This document shows, piece by piece, positions 8,067 to 16,805 of a stretch of DNA of 64,000 nucleotides. The notes under the pieces are model-generated. The model worked only from the letters and a program-made list of their open reading frames with translations. It had not been told where the DNA came from and ran no database searches. Source of the stretch: DASYQD01 sp036005845 (GTDB lineage Bacteria > Acidobacteriota > Thermoanaerobaculia > Multivoradales > JAIOJS01); assembly GCA_036005845.1 (NCBI GenBank), contig DASYQD010000104.1, positions 12,561 to 76,560 on the forward strand, given 5' to 3'. The position numbers were made by a program, and so were the translations under genes. Within the stretch, counting starts at the first letter, position 1, and each line of letters opens with the position of its first letter.

Positions 8067-9302
8067 CTAGGTGGTGGTGGCGAGAGCTCCTCGCGTGAGC
8101 AGGCGCGACAGCAGCTCCCGCAACGCCGCGCCGGTGGCGGGCAGGGCCGCCGGCAGCTTCTCGGCATAGGGCGCCAGCCACGGATCGTCGCCGCCGACCG
8201 GCGCCACCGCGAGCTGGCGCCACAGCCGGCGCGAGCTCTCGGCCCAAGCCGACAGGGCGGCCGCGGCGTCGCCGCCGGCGGTCGAACGCAGCGTGGTGGC
8301 CAGCGCGTCAGCCTCGTGAAAGCCGCGGTTGAGGCTGTGCGAAGCGAGCGGCGAGGCGAGGTGCGCGGCGTCGCCGAGGAGCCACACGCGGCCGCGTCCC
8401 CAGCTCGCGGCCAACCCGTGCTCGAAGCGCGCCGCGCCCGTCCACCCGACCTCGGTGGGCATCGGCAGCTGCGGGGCGCGCTCGCTCCACAACCGCGCGA
8501 AGAGCTCGCGCATCTCCGCGCTGCCGATCCACCAGGTCGTGCGCTCCTTGCGGCGCGGCGCGGCGTCGAGCTCGGGCACGGCGTCGACCTCGAAGGTGCA
8601 GCGCGACCAGCCGTCGCGCAGCGGCCACACGGCGTCCACGGTGCCGCGGCCCAGCAGGAGCTGCAGGTCGCGCGCGCACGCGCGCTCCGGCAGCCGTACC
8701 TCGAAAGCGGCGAAGGTGCGCGCCGGCCCGCCGTTTGGGGCGGCGATGCCGAGCTTGCGCGCCACCGTGGAGCGGTGGCCATCGGCGCCGATCACCAGGC
8801 GCGGGCGCAGCAGGCGGCGACGGTCGATGGCCGCCGGCTCCTCGGCGAAAGGGCTGTCGCTGGTGTCGTGGCGGAGCACGTCGACGACAGCTAGTGGCGG
8901 ATCGACATCGGGGTCGAGCTGGTGGAGGCGCTGGTTCCATCCGACGGCGACGCCGCGCTGGCGAAGCGCCTTCTCGAGCACCTCTTCGAGACGGCTCTGC
9001 GGCACCGCCAACCCGAAGTCGTGGCTGTCCGGGAGGCCCTGCAGCGGCAGCCGGCGCTCTTCGCCGTCGCCCCTCAACGTCACGCCGTCGATGCGCTGCG
9101 CGAAGGGCAGCAGCAGCTCGAGCGCGCCGAGACGCTCGAGCAGCAGCACGGAGCGCGGGTGCAGGCCCACCGCGTAGCTGTGTCCGGCCCGCCGCTGCCC
9201 CTCGTCGACGATCTCGACGGCGAAGCCGGCACGCTGCAGCGACAGCGCGGCCATCATGCCGACCGGGCCGGCGCCGACGACCAGGACGTCGAGGTCGCTC
9301 AT
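8067..9302 (-). CDS. FAD-dependent monooxygenase of the PHBH (group A) type
   Basis: The product is 411 residues. The N-terminal dinucleotide fold has GAGPVGMM (residues 9-16), a central RLVIGADGHRSTVARKLG holds the DG motif, and WLLGDAAHLASPLASHSLNRG near residue 280 is the second FAD motif of aromatic-ring hydroxylases. Such flavoenzymes use NAD(P)H and oxygen to hydroxylate phenols, indoles or similar rings. The start at 9302 overlaps the tryptophanase-like stop by ATGA (9299-9302), so translation is probably coupled. With a lyase that releases indole or a phenol upstream, hydroxylation of that product is a plausible role, but nothing in the sequence fixes the substrate. Confidence 0.82.
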   Translation of the reverse strand: MSDLDVLVVGAGPVGMMAALSLQRAGFAVEIVDEGQRRAGHSYAVGLHPRSVLLLERLGALELLLPFAQRIDGVTLRGDGEERRLPLQGLPDSHDFGLAVPQSRLEEVLEKALRQRGVAVGWNQRLHQLDPDVDPPLAVVDVLRHDTSDSPFAEEPAAIDRRRLLRPRLVIGADGHRSTVARKLGIAAPNGGPARTFAAFEVRLPERACARDLQLLLGRGTVDAVWPLRDGWSRCTFEVDAVPELDAAPRRKERTTWWIGSAEMRELFARLWSERAPQLPMPTEVGWTGAARFEHGLAASWGRGRVWLLGDAAHLASPLASHSLNRGFHEADALATTLRSTAGGDAAAALSAWAESSRRLWRQLAVAPVGGDDPWLAPYAEKLPAALPATGAALRELLSRLLTRGALATTT

Positions 9303-10765
9303 GGCCGGAACCTCTGCGCGCGGTCGCGCGCCCAGGACGACGCTCCCGCGAGCTCGCACTCGGCGAGGGCCTCGTCGTCGGTCGGCGTCCGCGCGTCAGC
9401 CCGCGCCAGGACGGCCGTGAAGTGCGGTAGCACTTCCGGACGGTGCACGAAGCGCAGCCCCTCGATCTGCTCGCGGCGCGCGAACAGCTCGACGATGCCT
9501 TCGACGACATAGTCGATGTGGCTCTGCGTGTAGACGCGCCGCGGGATGGCGAGGCGCACGAGGTCGAGCGCCGGCCAGTGCCACTCGCCCGTCGACGGGT
9601 CGGGGCGGCCCTTCATCACGTTGCCGACCTCGCAGGCGCGGATGCCGAGCTCGGTGTAGAGCGCCACCGACAGCGACCAGCCCGGCAGCTCGTCGTCGCG
9701 CAGATGCGCGCAGAAGGCGCGGCCGTCCAGGTAGACGGCGTGGCCGCCGAACGGCCGCACCACGGGGACGCCGGCTGAGGCGAGGTGCTCGCCGAGGTAG
9801 GCGGTCGAGGCGATGCGGTAGCGCAGGTACTCCTCGTCGAGGACCTCTTCGAGGCCCACGGCGAGCGCTTCGAGGTCGCGGCCGGCGAGGCCGCCGTAGG
9901 TGGGAAAGCCCTCGGTGAGGATGAGCAGGTTGCGCACCCGCTCGGCCCAGGCGTCGGAGTCGAGCGAGACGACGCCGCCCATGTTGGCGAGGCCGTCCTT
10001 CTTCATGCTCATCAGCGCGCCGTCGGAGAGCGCGAACATCTGGCGGGCGATGTCGAGCGCGCTCTCGTCGCGGTGCGCCGGCTCGCGCAGCTTGATCAGC
10101 CAGGCGTTCTCGGCGAAGCGCGCGGCGTCGAGCAGCAGCGGAACGCGGTGCGCGTCGCAGAGGTCGCGCGCGGCGCGCAGGTTGGCGAGCGAGACCGGCT
10201 GACCGCCGGCGGAGTTGTTGGTTACGGTGAGCAGCACGAAGGGCACGCGGTCGCCGAGCCGTTCGAGCGCTTCGGCGAGCGCCGGCAGGTCGACGTTGCC
10301 CTTGAACGGATCGTCGCTCGCCGGATCGGCGGCGCTCGCCACCGGCAGGTCGAGGGCGAGCGCGCCCGACGCTTCGATGTTGGCGCGCGTGGTGTCGAAG
10401 TGCGTGTTGCCCGGCACCACGTCGCCCGGGCGCAGCAGGGCCTGGCAGAGCAGCCGCTCGGCGGCGCGGCCCTGGTGGGCGGGGATGACGTGGCGGTGGC
10501 CGAAGAGCCGGCGCACCGCCGCCTCGAAGCGGAAGAAGCTGGTGCTGCCGGCGTACGACTCGTCGGCCTGCATCATCGCCGCCCACTGGCGCGTGCTCAT
10601 GGCGCAGGTGCCGGAGTCGGTGAGCAGGTCGATGAGCACGTCGTCCGCGTGCAGCCGGAACGGGTTGAAGCCGGCATCGGCGATGCGCCGGCGGCGCTCC
10701 TCGACGGTCAGCCGCGGCAGCGGCTCGACGGACTTGATGCGGAAAGGCTCGATGATCGTGCGCAC
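9299..10765 (-). CDS. Tryptophanase/tyrosine phenol-lyase family PLP beta-eliminating lyase
   Basis: The product has 488 residues, close to the family's usual 460-480. Family landmarks are present: SGTCAMSTRQW with DESYAGS (residues 51-74), THFDTT (121-126), the PLP lysine in SMKKDGLANMGG (K256) and the carboxylate-binding RLAIPRRVYT (404-413). At the position where tyrosine phenol-lyase has its substrate-defining Arg (VRSMERG), this protein has Val380 (IRACEVG), as in tryptophanase (IRAVEIG). An indole-forming or other hydrophobic side-chain activity is therefore more likely than phenol release. The GTG start at 10765 follows GAAGGAGG at 8 bases. It sits 19 bases after the RIC gene and overlaps the monooxygenase start. 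Confidence 0.82.
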   Translation of the reverse strand: MRTIIEPFRIKSVEPLPRLTVEERRRRIADAGFNPFRLHADDVLIDLLTDSGTCAMSTRQWAAMMQADESYAGSTSFFRFEAAVRRLFGHRHVIPAHQGRAAERLLCQALLRPGDVVPGNTHFDTTRANIEASGALALDLPVASAADPASDDPFKGNVDLPALAEALERLGDRVPFVLLTVTNNSAGGQPVSLANLRAARDLCDAHRVPLLLDAARFAENAWLIKLREPAHRDESALDIARQMFALSDGALMSMKKDGLANMGGVVSLDSDAWAERVRNLLILTEGFPTYGGLAGRDLEALAVGLEEVLDEEYLRYRIASTAYLGEHLASAGVPVVRPFGGHAVYLDGRAFCAHLRDDELPGWSLSVALYTELGIRACEVGNVMKGRPDPSTGEWHWPALDLVRLAIPRRVYTQSHIDYVVEGIVELFARREQIEGLRFVHRPEVLPHFTAVLARADARTPTDDEALAECELAGASSWARDRAQRFRP

Positions 10766-10784
10766 GAGAAGCCTCCTTCGCCCG

Positions 10785-11507
10785 TCAACCTGCGGCCGCG
10801 ACCATCGCGCCGGAGACCAGGCTCGCGGCGCGCGGGAAGAGAACGTTGTTCTCGAGATGGATGTGCGCTTCGGTCTCCGCCTCGAGCTCGGCGAGCATCT
10901 GGTAGAGGCCGCGGTAGCTGTTGCAGGCGCTCGCGGGCGGCGTGTAGCCGTGCGTGAGCTCGCGCAGGAGACGAAGCATGCCGGCCACCTCTTCGTGCTC
11001 GTGCTCCATCGCGCGCACGGGGGCGTCGACGGGCATCGGCATCGGCCCTGCGCCGGCGTCGATCGCCAGCCGCACGATGAGCGGGAAGAGAACGCCCTCT
11101 TCCTTCGCCATGTGGGAGGTCATCTCCGCCGCCAGCTCCTCCACCACCTCGCGAATGGCGAGCAGCGCCGGCGTGTCGCCGCCGTGGCGCTGCGCCACCT
11201 TCGCCGCCAGCTCGCGCAGCACCGGCAGGTCGCGGCGCAGCGTCGCGTGGTAGCGCTCGACGACGTGCGCCACGAGCTCGGGCAGCGGCGCGCCGACCCA
11301 GTCGCCCGCCGGCTGCGGGCCGTCGGCGGCCGCCTGGACCTCGGCCAGCACGGCATCCTGCGGCAGGTCGAGCTCGCTGCAGGCGGCGACGAGCGAGCGC
11401 TTGCCGCCGCAGCAGAAGTCGATGCGGTGGCGCTGGAAGACCTTGATGGTGGAGGGGTACTGCCGCGCGATGGCGGCGACGTGCGCGCCGGGGTTGACGG
11501 TCGGCAT
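10785..11507 (-). CDS. RIC/YtfE/ScdA family iron-sulfur cluster repair di-iron protein
   Basis: The 240-residue protein has an N-terminal ScdA/DUF542 domain (FQRHRIDFCCGGKRSL near residues 24-39) and a C-terminal hemerythrin-like domain with the metal-ligand pattern HVVERYH, HMAKEEGVLFPL, EHEHEEV and HIHLENNVLFP. Family members repair Fe-S clusters damaged by nitric oxide or oxidants. AAGGAG lies about 8 bases before the ATG. It opens the operon with the lyase, monooxygenase and radical SAM genes, and it is divergent from the nitrate-reductase-like operon. That position suits protection from nitrosative damage. Confidence 0.88.
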   Translation of the reverse strand: MPTVNPGAHVAAIARQYPSTIKVFQRHRIDFCCGGKRSLVAACSELDLPQDAVLAEVQAAADGPQPAGDWVGAPLPELVAHVVERYHATLRRDLPVLRELAAKVAQRHGGDTPALLAIREVVEELAAEMTSHMAKEEGVLFPLIVRLAIDAGAGPMPMPVDAPVRAMEHEHEEVAGMLRLLRELTHGYTPPASACNSYRGLYQMLAELEAETEAHIHLENNVLFPRAASLVSGAMVAAAG

Positions 11508-11579
11508 CGGTGGGCTCCTTGCGGTTCGAGAAGTCGTCCGTTCGTGACCTGACGTTGGCATCCGCCGGCAGGTCGCGCG

Positions 11580-11618
11580 CCACCCGCCGGCGCGGAAACG
11601 ACCTACCCGGTAGGGCGG
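11580..11618. promoter_or_regulatory. Pair of 6-4-6 operator-like sites between the RIC operon and the NarK-fusion operon
   Basis: The better site is CTACCC-GGTA-GGGCGG (11603-11618). A weaker copy, CCACCC-GCCG-GCGCGG (11580-11595), starts exactly 23 bases earlier. Both lie in the 187-base divergent promoter region and could serve either operon. A possible -10 sequence, GATATC, lies near 11670 for the plus-strand operon. Binding by a NarL-type regulator is inferred from the half-site CTACCC/GGGTAG and has not been shown. Confidence 0.5.
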
Positions 11619-11694
11619 TGCCGCGGTCCGTCGCGGCGGGCGATCGTGCGTGCGTGGTTCGGATCTCTCGATATCCTCGGCAAGCGAGCAACCC

Positions 11695-13974
11695 ATGAGC
11701 GCGGTCAGAGAGCCGAAGCGCGATCCCGCGGTCCGCCAGTTGGCGTTGGCGACGCTCGCCTTCGCGGTCTGCTTCGCGGCGTGGGGGCTCATTGGCGCGC
11801 TGGCGCCGCGCTTCCGCGAGGCGCTGTCCCTGTCCGGCACGGCGACCGGGCTGCTGATCGCCACGCCCGTGCTGCTCGGCTCGCTGGCGCGCCTGCCGAT
11901 GGGCGTGCTCGGCGACCGCTTCGGCGGCCGCGCCGTGCTGGCGGCGCTCATGACGACGGTCGCCGGCGCCTGCCTGCTGGTGCCGCTCGCCGGCAGCTAC
12001 CGCCAAGTGCTTGGCGCCGGCTTCCTGCTCGGCCTCGCCGGCTCGTCGTTTTCGGTCGGCGTCGGCTTCGTCTCGCGCTGGACGCCGCGCGAGAAGCAGG
12101 GTCTGGCGCTGGGGATCTACGGCGCCGGCAACATCGGGCAGTCGATCGCGGTGTTCTTCGCCCCGGTGCTGGCGGCGTCGGTGGGAGTGGGAGGCGTCTT
12201 CCGCTGGACGGCCGTGCTGGTCGCCCTCTACGCCGTGGTGTGGCTGGCGACGGCGCGCAACCCGCCGGGCGCGCGGCCGGCGTCGGGGCTCGCCGCGCTG
12301 CGCGGCGTGATGCGCGAGCGGCTGGCGTGGGTGCTCTCGCTCTTCTACTTCCTCACCTTCGGCGGCTTCGTCGCCTTCGCCATCTACCTGCCGATCCTGC
12401 TGCGCGACGACTTCGGCCTGCGGCCGGCGGACGCGGGGCTGCGCGCGGCGGGCTTCGTGGTGCTGGCGACGGCGGCGCGGCCGCTCGGCGGCTGGCTCGC
12501 GGACCGGCTGGGCGGCGCGCGCGTGCTCGCCGGCGTCTTCCTCGGCGTCGTCCCCTTCGCGCTGCTGCTCGCCTGGCAGTCGATGGTGCCCTTCACCGTC
12601 GGCGCCCTCGGTTGCGCGGCGATGCTCGGGCTCGGCAACGGCGCGGTGTTCAAGCTCGTCGGCGAGCGCTTCGCCGACCGCGCCGGCACCGTCGCCGGTC
12701 TCGTCGGCGCGATGGGTGGGCTGGGCGGCTTCTTCCCGCCGCTCCTGCTCGGTGTCTTCCGCGACCGCATGGGCGCGGTGTGGCCGGGCTTCTTGCTGCT
12801 GGCGCTGACGTCCCTCGCGCTCTGGCAGCTCGACCGACGCACTTTTCTCGCCGCGGAGACGGCGCGCGCGCTCGCGCTGCCGCCGGCGCTGGTGCGCGCC
12901 CGCGACCGCGTCCGCGCCGGCGCCATCGCCACCTTCTGGACCGGCGTGCTGGTGGCGTCCATCGTCGTCGGTTCGCGCAACCTGCAGAACTTCGACGCCG
13001 CGCTCGTCGTCTACACCTTCGCCGTCATCTTCGCCACCTGGGGCGTCGTCTACCACTACGCGGTGTGGATCCAGAAGCCGCCGACGCGCATCTACTGGCG
13101 GCAGGGCTGGCGGCTGGTGGGACGCCAGGGGTTCCTGCGCAACGTCGGCTTCCTGCTCGCCACGGCGTGGACCCACGTCTTCGCGCAGACCTTCATCGCG
13201 CGCCGCTCGCGGACGCGCTGGTGGATGCACCAGCTCATCTTCTGGGGCTGCCTGCTCGCCGCCGCGATCACCTTCCCGCTGGTGTTCGGCTGGATCCACT
13301 TCACCTCGGCGCCCGGCGACCCGAGCTCGTACCTGCTCCACGTCTTCGGCTTTTCCGTGATGACCTTCCGGCTCGAGACGCCGCTCGCGTGGTTGATCTT
13401 CCACGGCCTCGACGTCTCGGCCGTGCTGGTGCTCGCCGGCATCGCGCTCGCCCTCGGCCGTCGCATGCGCGATCGCGGGGCGCTCGCCGTGCAGGACTTC
13501 GCCCGCGACTTCTTCCCCTTGATCCTGCTCTTCGCCATCTCGGTGACCGGGCTGGCGCTCACCGTCTCGACCTGGTGGCTGCGCGGCAGCTTCTACGCGT
13601 TCCTCGCCATCCTCCACGCGGTGACCGTCATCGCTGCGCTGCTCTACTTGCCGTTCGGCAAGTTCTTCCACGTCTTCCAGCGGCCGGCGCAGCTCGGCGT
13701 CAAGCTCTACCAGCGCGAGGGCGAGCGCGGCGAGGGCGCCTTCTGCGTCCGCTGCGGACAGCGCTTCGCGTCGCGCATGCACATCGACGACTTGGGGCGG
13801 GGACTGCGCGAGCTCGGCTTCGATTACGCGATGGACGGGCCGGCGAAGAGCTGGCAGGAGCTCTGCCCGCCGTGCAAGCGCGCATCGCTCGCGGCCGCGC
13901 AGCTCAGGCTACGTGGCGCCGCGAGCACCAGCACCGGCATGACAGCGGCGGCGATGGAGACCTTCGATGGCTAA
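11695..13974 (+). CDS. NarK-type nitrate/nitrite MFS transporter fused to a NarI/cytochrome b-like membrane domain
   Basis: The predicted protein is 759 residues. Residues 1-395 form a 12-helix MFS transporter with the cytoplasmic-loop motif GVLGDRFGGR and GNGAVFKLV typical of NarK. Residues about 400-670 add helices with many histidines (WWMHQLIFWG, IFHGLD, ILHAVTV, GKFFHVFQRP) that resemble the haem-b quinol-oxidising subunits of the NarI/DsrM type. The tail has two CxxC pairs (CVRCGQRF and LCPPCKR), suggesting a metal or Fe-S site. The start at 11695 is an ATG (MSAVREPK); a GTG at 11650 is possible. It overlaps the molybdoenzyme gene by 8 bases and heads a five-gene operon. Confidence 0.82.
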   Translation: MSAVREPKRDPAVRQLALATLAFAVCFAAWGLIGALAPRFREALSLSGTATGLLIATPVLLGSLARLPMGVLGDRFGGRAVLAALMTTVAGACLLVPLAGSYRQVLGAGFLLGLAGSSFSVGVGFVSRWTPREKQGLALGIYGAGNIGQSIAVFFAPVLAASVGVGGVFRWTAVLVALYAVVWLATARNPPGARPASGLAALRGVMRERLAWVLSLFYFLTFGGFVAFAIYLPILLRDDFGLRPADAGLRAAGFVVLATAARPLGGWLADRLGGARVLAGVFLGVVPFALLLAWQSMVPFTVGALGCAAMLGLGNGAVFKLVGERFADRAGTVAGLVGAMGGLGGFFPPLLLGVFRDRMGAVWPGFLLLALTSLALWQLDRRTFLAAETARALALPPALVRARDRVRAGAIATFWTGVLVASIVVGSRNLQNFDAALVVYTFAVIFATWGVVYHYAVWIQKPPTRIYWRQGWRLVGRQGFLRNVGFLLATAWTHVFAQTFIARRSRTRWWMHQLIFWGCLLAAAITFPLVFGWIHFTSAPGDPSSYLLHVFGFSVMTFRLETPLAWLIFHGLDVSAVLVLAGIALALGRRMRDRGALAVQDFARDFFPLILLFAISVTGLALTVSTWWLRGSFYAFLAILHAVTVIAALLYLPFGKFFHVFQRPAQLGVKLYQREGERGEGAFCVRCGQRFASRMHIDDLGRGLRELGFDYAMDGPAKSWQELCPPCKRASLAAAQLRLRGAASTSTGMTAAAMETFDG

Positions 13975-16228
13975 GCCTCCGGTCGCCATCGAGGAGCTGA
14001 TCGCCCACTACGGCCCGCACCCGGCCTATGCCCCGCCGGGCGGTTTCGAGGCGCAGTCGCGCCGGCCGCCCGACCGCCTGGTGAAGACCCACTGCTGCTT
14101 CTGCGGCCAGCAGTGCGGCATCCAGCTCAAGGTGCGCGACAACCAGGTCGTCGGCTTCGAGCCCTGGGACGAGTTCGCTTTCAACCAGGGGATGCTCTGC
14201 CCGAAGGGAGTGCGCCGCTACCTGCAGAGCACGCACCCCGACCGGCTGCTGCACCCACTGATTCGCGAAGAAGGCGGATTCCGCCGCGCCGGTTGGGACG
14301 AGGCGCTCGATCGCGTGGTGAAGAGCGTGCGCGCCATCCAGGAGCGCCACGGCAAGGATGCGGTCGCCGTCTACGGCGGCGCCTCGCTGACCACCGAGAA
14401 GGCGTACCTCGTCGGCAAGCTCGCCCGGCTCGGCGTCGGCACGCGCCACGTCGACTACAACGGCCGGCTGTGCATGGTGTCCGCGGGCACCGCCTACAAG
14501 CTCGCCTTCGGCGTCGACCGCTCGCCCATCCCGTGGAGCGACATTCCCGAGGCGCAGGTGGCGTTCGTCACCGGCAGCAACGTCGCCGAGTGCTCGCCGA
14601 TCACCACGCAATACCTCTGGCGGATGCGCGACCGCGGCGGACGGCTGATCGTCGCCGATCCGCGGATGACGCCGATCACCCGCAACGCCGATCTCTACCT
14701 GCCGGTGCGGCCCGGCACCGACGTCGCGCTCCACCTCGGCATCCTCCACGTCATCCTGCGCGACGGGCTGCACGACACGGAGTTCATCGCCGCGCGCACG
14801 ATCGGCTTCGACGCCGTCGCCGCGGCCGCCGCGGCCTGGGACCCGCTCACCACCGCGCGGCTCACCGGCGTGCCGCCAAAGGCGATCGAGCTCGCCGCCC
14901 GCTGGATCGGCGAGGCCGAGCGCGCCGTCTTGCTGCACGCGCGCGGCATCGAGCACCAGAGCAAGGGCGTCGACAACGTGCTGTCGCTGATCAACCTCGC
15001 GCTCGCCACCGGCAACGTCGGGCGGCCCGGCTGCGGGCCGGCGATGATCACCGGCCAGGGCAACGGCCAGGGCGGCCGCGAGCACGGCCAGAAGTGCGAC
15101 CAGCTCCCCGGCCAGCGCTCGATCGAGGACGAGGCGGCGCGCGAGCACGTGGCGCGCGTCTGGGGCGTGTCGCCCGACGAGATCCCGCGCAGCGGCCTCT
15201 CGGCGATGGAGATCATGGAGGCGATTCACCGCGGCGAGATCAAGGGGCTCATCTCGATCTGCTTCAACCCGCTCGTCTCGCTGCCCGACGCCGGTTACAT
15301 CCGCGAGGCGCTCGAGCGGCTCGAGCACTTCTGCGTCATCGACTTCTTCCTCTCCGAGACCGCGCACCACGCCGACGTCGTGCTCGCGGGCAGCCTGCAG
15401 GAGGAGGAAGAGGGCGTCACCGCCAACGTCGAGGGCCGCGTCCTCCACATCCAGCGCTGCGTCGACCCACCGGGCGAGGCGCGGCGCGACAGCGAGATCC
15501 TCTGCGAGCTCGGCCGGCGCCTCGGCCGCCCGGATCTCTTCGCGTTCCGCACGCCGCGCGAGATCTTCGACGAGCTGCGCGAGGCGTCGCGCGGCGGTGT
15601 CGCCGACTACTACGGCATCAGCTACGAGAAGATCGACGCCCAGCTCGGCGTCTTCTGGCCGTGCCCCACGGCGGACCACCCGGGCACGCCGCGGCTCTTC
15701 GAGGACGGCAAGTTCTTCCACGCCGACGGCAAGGCCCACTTCGTCGTCCCCGAGTACCGGCCGAGCGGCGACCCCGTCGACGAGGAGTTTCCCGTCTACC
15801 TGACGACCGGCCGCGTCATCAGCCAGTACCTGTCGGGCACGCAGACGCGGCGCATCGGGCCGCTGCTCGACCAGGTCCCGCAGCCGCGCGTCGAGATGCA
15901 CCCGCGGCTCGCCGAGAAGCTCGCGATCCGCGACGGCGACTGGGTGACCGTCGAGTCGCGGCGCGGCGCGGTGACCCTGCAGGCCCTCGTCGTCGCGACC
16001 ATTCGACCGGACACCGTCTTCATCCCCTACCACTGGCCCGGGCGGCGCAGCGCCAACGTGCTGACGCACCGCACGCTCGATCCGCGCAGCAAGATCCCCG
16101 AGTACAAGGTCTCGGCCTGCCGCCTGCGCCGCGCCGACGGGCCGCCGGACTGGGTGGGCGGCGAGGCGCACCTGGAGACGCCGGTCGAGTCGCCGCGGGG
16201 CCGACTGTCGCTCGTCGAGGCGACCTGA
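13967..16228 (+). CDS. Cytoplasmic molybdopterin oxidoreductase, Nas/Nap nitrate-reductase type
   Basis: The 753-residue enzyme binds a [4Fe-4S] cluster through C43, C46, C50 and C78 and has a cysteine molybdenum ligand, C169, in GRLCMVSAGTAYKLAFG, as in periplasmic and assimilatory nitrate reductases. The GQGNGQGGREHGQKCDQLPG segment and the C-terminal cofactor-binding domain (TTGRVISQYLSGTQTRR) are present. There is no Tat signal (MAKPPVAIEELIA), so it should stay in the cytoplasm. It overlaps the NarK-fusion gene by 8 bases and is followed after one base by the Fe-S gene. Nitrate is the likely substrate given NarK; another oxyanion cannot be excluded. Confidence 0.85.
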   Translation: MAKPPVAIEELIAHYGPHPAYAPPGGFEAQSRRPPDRLVKTHCCFCGQQCGIQLKVRDNQVVGFEPWDEFAFNQGMLCPKGVRRYLQSTHPDRLLHPLIREEGGFRRAGWDEALDRVVKSVRAIQERHGKDAVAVYGGASLTTEKAYLVGKLARLGVGTRHVDYNGRLCMVSAGTAYKLAFGVDRSPIPWSDIPEAQVAFVTGSNVAECSPITTQYLWRMRDRGGRLIVADPRMTPITRNADLYLPVRPGTDVALHLGILHVILRDGLHDTEFIAARTIGFDAVAAAAAAWDPLTTARLTGVPPKAIELAARWIGEAERAVLLHARGIEHQSKGVDNVLSLINLALATGNVGRPGCGPAMITGQGNGQGGREHGQKCDQLPGQRSIEDEAAREHVARVWGVSPDEIPRSGLSAMEIMEAIHRGEIKGLISICFNPLVSLPDAGYIREALERLEHFCVIDFFLSETAHHADVVLAGSLQEEEEGVTANVEGRVLHIQRCVDPPGEARRDSEILCELGRRLGRPDLFAFRTPREIFDELREASRGGVADYYGISYEKIDAQLGVFWPCPTADHPGTPRLFEDGKFFHADGKAHFVVPEYRPSGDPVDEEFPVYLTTGRVISQYLSGTQTRRIGPLLDQVPQPRVEMHPRLAEKLAIRDGDWVTVESRRGAVTLQALVVATIRPDTVFIPYHWPGRRSANVLTHRTLDPRSKIPEYKVSACRLRRADGPPDWVGGEAHLETPVESPRGRLSLVEAT

Positions 16229-16229
16229 G

Positions 16230-16805
16230 ATGCACGGCTACGAGTTCTACGTCGACCCTTCGCGCTGCATCGGCTGCCAGGCTTGCGTCAACGCCTGCGC
16301 CGAGTGCGACACCCATCGCGGCGTGCCGATGATCCACGTCGACTACCTCGACCGGCGGCACTCGATCGCCACCGTGCCGACGGTGTGCATGCACTGCGAC
16401 GACCCCACCTGCGCGCAGGTCTGCCCGGCGGATGCCATCAAGAAGGGGGCCGACGGCGTCGTCCACTCCTCGCTCAAGCCGCGCTGCGTCGCCTGCAGCA
16501 ACTGCGCGCTCGCCTGTCCGTTCGGCGTCCCCAAGATGATGTGGGCCGCCGAGCAGATGATGAAATGCGACATGTGTTACGACCGCACGTCGGAAGGGCT
16601 GCGGCCGATGTGCGCGACGGTCTGCCCGAGCCAGGCGCTCGCCTACGTGACGCCCGAGCGCATCGCGGCCGAGCGGCGCGAGGTGCCCACCAACGTCTTC
16701 CGGTTCGGCAACGAGCGGGTGACCACCGAGGTCTTCTACATGGTGCCGCCGGGAGCGGCCGAGGTGCGCGTCGACGTCACCGATTTCATGTGGGAGGAGG
16801 CATGA
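16230..16805 (+). CDS. Four-cluster ferredoxin-type subunit (NrfC/HybA/DmsB family)
   Basis: The product has 191 residues and 16 cysteines in four groups: CIGCQACVNAC, CMHCDDPTCAQVC, CVACSNCALAC, and CDMCYD with CATVC. This is the pattern of the electron-transfer subunits paired with molybdopterin oxidoreductases. It lacks a signal peptide, matching a cytoplasmic catalytic partner. It starts one base after the molybdoenzyme stop and overlaps the Rieske gene by ATGA, so the three are probably made as a stoichiometric complex. Its expected role is to pass electrons from the membrane part to the molybdenum enzyme. Confidence 0.9.
   Translation: MHGYEFYVDPSRCIGCQACVNACAECDTHRGVPMIHVDYLDRRHSIATVPTVCMHCDDPTCAQVCPADAIKKGADGVVHSSLKPRCVACSNCALACPFGVPKMMWAAEQMMKCDMCYDRTSEGLRPMCATVCPSQALAYVTPERIAAERREVPTNVFRFGNERVTTEVFYMVPPGAAEVRVDVTDFMWEEA

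Noticed and set aside
10708..13782. A 1024-codon minus-strand frame opposite the NarK fusion
   Set aside because: Highly charged, repetitive composition and overlap with two strongly supported genes.
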